A model generated the notes under the pieces. That model was not told where the DNA came from, made no database searches, and saw only the letters and a program-made list of their open reading frames with translations. A DNA stretch of 64,000 nt, taken from NCBI RefSeq assembly GCF_003945595.2, contig NW_024104620.1, positions 372,001-436,000 of the forward strand, in the 5' to 3' direction. Positions 62,935 to 64,000 of this stretch are shown here, in pieces. Every line of letters starts with the position of its first letter. The stretch's first letter is position 1. A program made the translations under genes and the position numbers. Source of the stretch: Pipra filicauda. Its lineage: Eukaryota > Chordata > Aves > Passeriformes > Pipridae.

Positions 62935-64000
62935 CTAGAAGGGAAAAAAAACTAATTAAAGGAAGAACCCAAAGAGCTTATGAAAAGGAAAATAGTTTTT
63001 CAAGTAACTTTTCAAAGACCTTCTCTTGAAGCTTTTTACCCCATTCCATATATTTATTTATGTGTTTGGTACACCAGCTTAGAGCTGTATACATTGCTGA
63101 AGACATACAGGAAAATTCTAGTAACATTTTACATTTATGCTTTAGACATATCACAGCAGCTTCTTATCTTCTATTATTTACAATTTTTATGACCATCCTT
63201 TTAGATTCCGCTTTCTTTTATTAATCCTCTCTCTTTGTCTCCAAGACTGTCCCTTAAAAATTCTCCCAGAGCTTTTGAAATTATTAATGCCCTTTTTCAT
63301 TCAACTCCTGTTTGGTTGGTTATTGATTTGGGAGTTTTATAAGTCACTATATTTATAAGTCATTCCTTTTTTAAACCCAAACTCTTCCTGATTTTTTTTC
63401 CCCCTCAATAACCCAGAAGACATCACTGTTGTCTACAAAAAAAATGTCACTGATAACGCATTCATTTGGTAGAGCCATATACTATTTAACCTAATTAACA
63501 AGTGAAAAATCAAACTTGAAACATTCTATATTGCTTGGTGAGTCAGCTCTAGTCAGCTGCTGCTTATAGCACTTACCCAGGCTTTTTCCAATTTCCCATG
63601 ACTGCCAACAAGGACATATATGACACTTGTTCCTGAGTATCTCCTTTGACCCAGACTTCTCACCTCCAGTCCTTGCCTCTTCATTAACTTATACTGCTAA
63701 TGCATGCTGATGAAATATATATAGTGTGTATATATATAAGGAATATATAAAGAATATTAAATATAAATTAATTAACTAGAAATTTAAACCAGTGTTACTT
63801 CCCCTACTCCAGCTTAAGTCAGAATCCATCAGCATGATATGCAAAAGAATAATACATTTTCTTGCCATTATTGGTTAATGTTTCCAAATTATATAAAAGC
63901 TACTTGCAAAGGAAATTATTTTCTCTTCCTGATTGTCATTCAGTCAAATCCTTCTTTGCTGGCATGGCAGGAAATCATGTAATAGCTGGAGGTATTAATG
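62935..64000 (-). other. TMEM163: TMEM163 intron (continues beyond window)
   Basis: This is non-coding sequence upstream of the penultimate exon on the minus strand. It is AT-rich, with an (AT)n-type tract at 63,715-63,772. No further TMEM163 exon was found before the window ends. Confidence 0.8.
63715..63772. repeat. AT-rich microsatellite
   Basis: The stretch is made of tatatata and aatata units (tgaaatatatatagtgtgta, then tatatataag and following). It lies inside the TMEM163 intron. Confidence 0.75.

Noticed and set aside
1..64000. CRISPR arrays, tRNA/rRNA genes, operons or a defence-type system
   Set aside because: No regularly spaced repeats, no RNA-gene signatures, and a split-gene vertebrate layout throughout.

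Overview
This is a window of vertebrate nuclear DNA, almost certainly from a bird. It is AT-rich, split-gene sequence with no bacterial-style gene packing. The recognisable interspersed repeats are short, decayed CR1 LINE fragments of the avian type, marked by the 3' tail read as 'cttgggttggaagggacc' or its complement. The coding exons translate into close orthologues of two vertebrate genes. The species cannot be fixed from the sequence alone.

Layout: positions 1-47,499 (+ strand) carry the 3' part of MGAT5, the Golgi enzyme N-acetylglucosaminyltransferase V. Twelve coding exons can be placed to the base. All 11 introns between them are GT-AG and every phase matches. Together they encode 550 residues ending in a TAG at 47,497-47,499. 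From memory of the 741-residue human protein, this equals human residues 192-741 with no net insertion or deletion, so the whole catalytic domain is here. The 5' exons (cytoplasmic tail, membrane anchor, stem) lie to the left of the window. Downstream is a long presumed MGAT5 3' UTR with candidate poly(A) signals at 51,019 and 54,637.

About 54.7-60.4 kb is intergenic, with one CR1 tail and some GC-richer stretches but no gene I can support. From about 60.4 kb to the end, on the minus strand, is the 3' end of TMEM163, a zinc-binding or zinc-transporting vesicle membrane protein. Its last two coding exons are at 62,793-62,934 and 61,780-61,840, followed by a presumed 3' UTR. MGAT5 and TMEM163 are convergent, as I recall them on human 2q21. 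They are neighbours by conserved synteny, not a functional operon.

All other long reading frames look like chance openings in introns or flanks. I found no CRISPR array, tRNA or rRNA gene, intact mobile element, or evident new molecular system. The points worth a second look are possible conserved noncoding elements in MGAT5 introns, a CpG-dense patch near 53.5 kb, small local duplications, and a diverged segment at the last MGAT5 exon junction.
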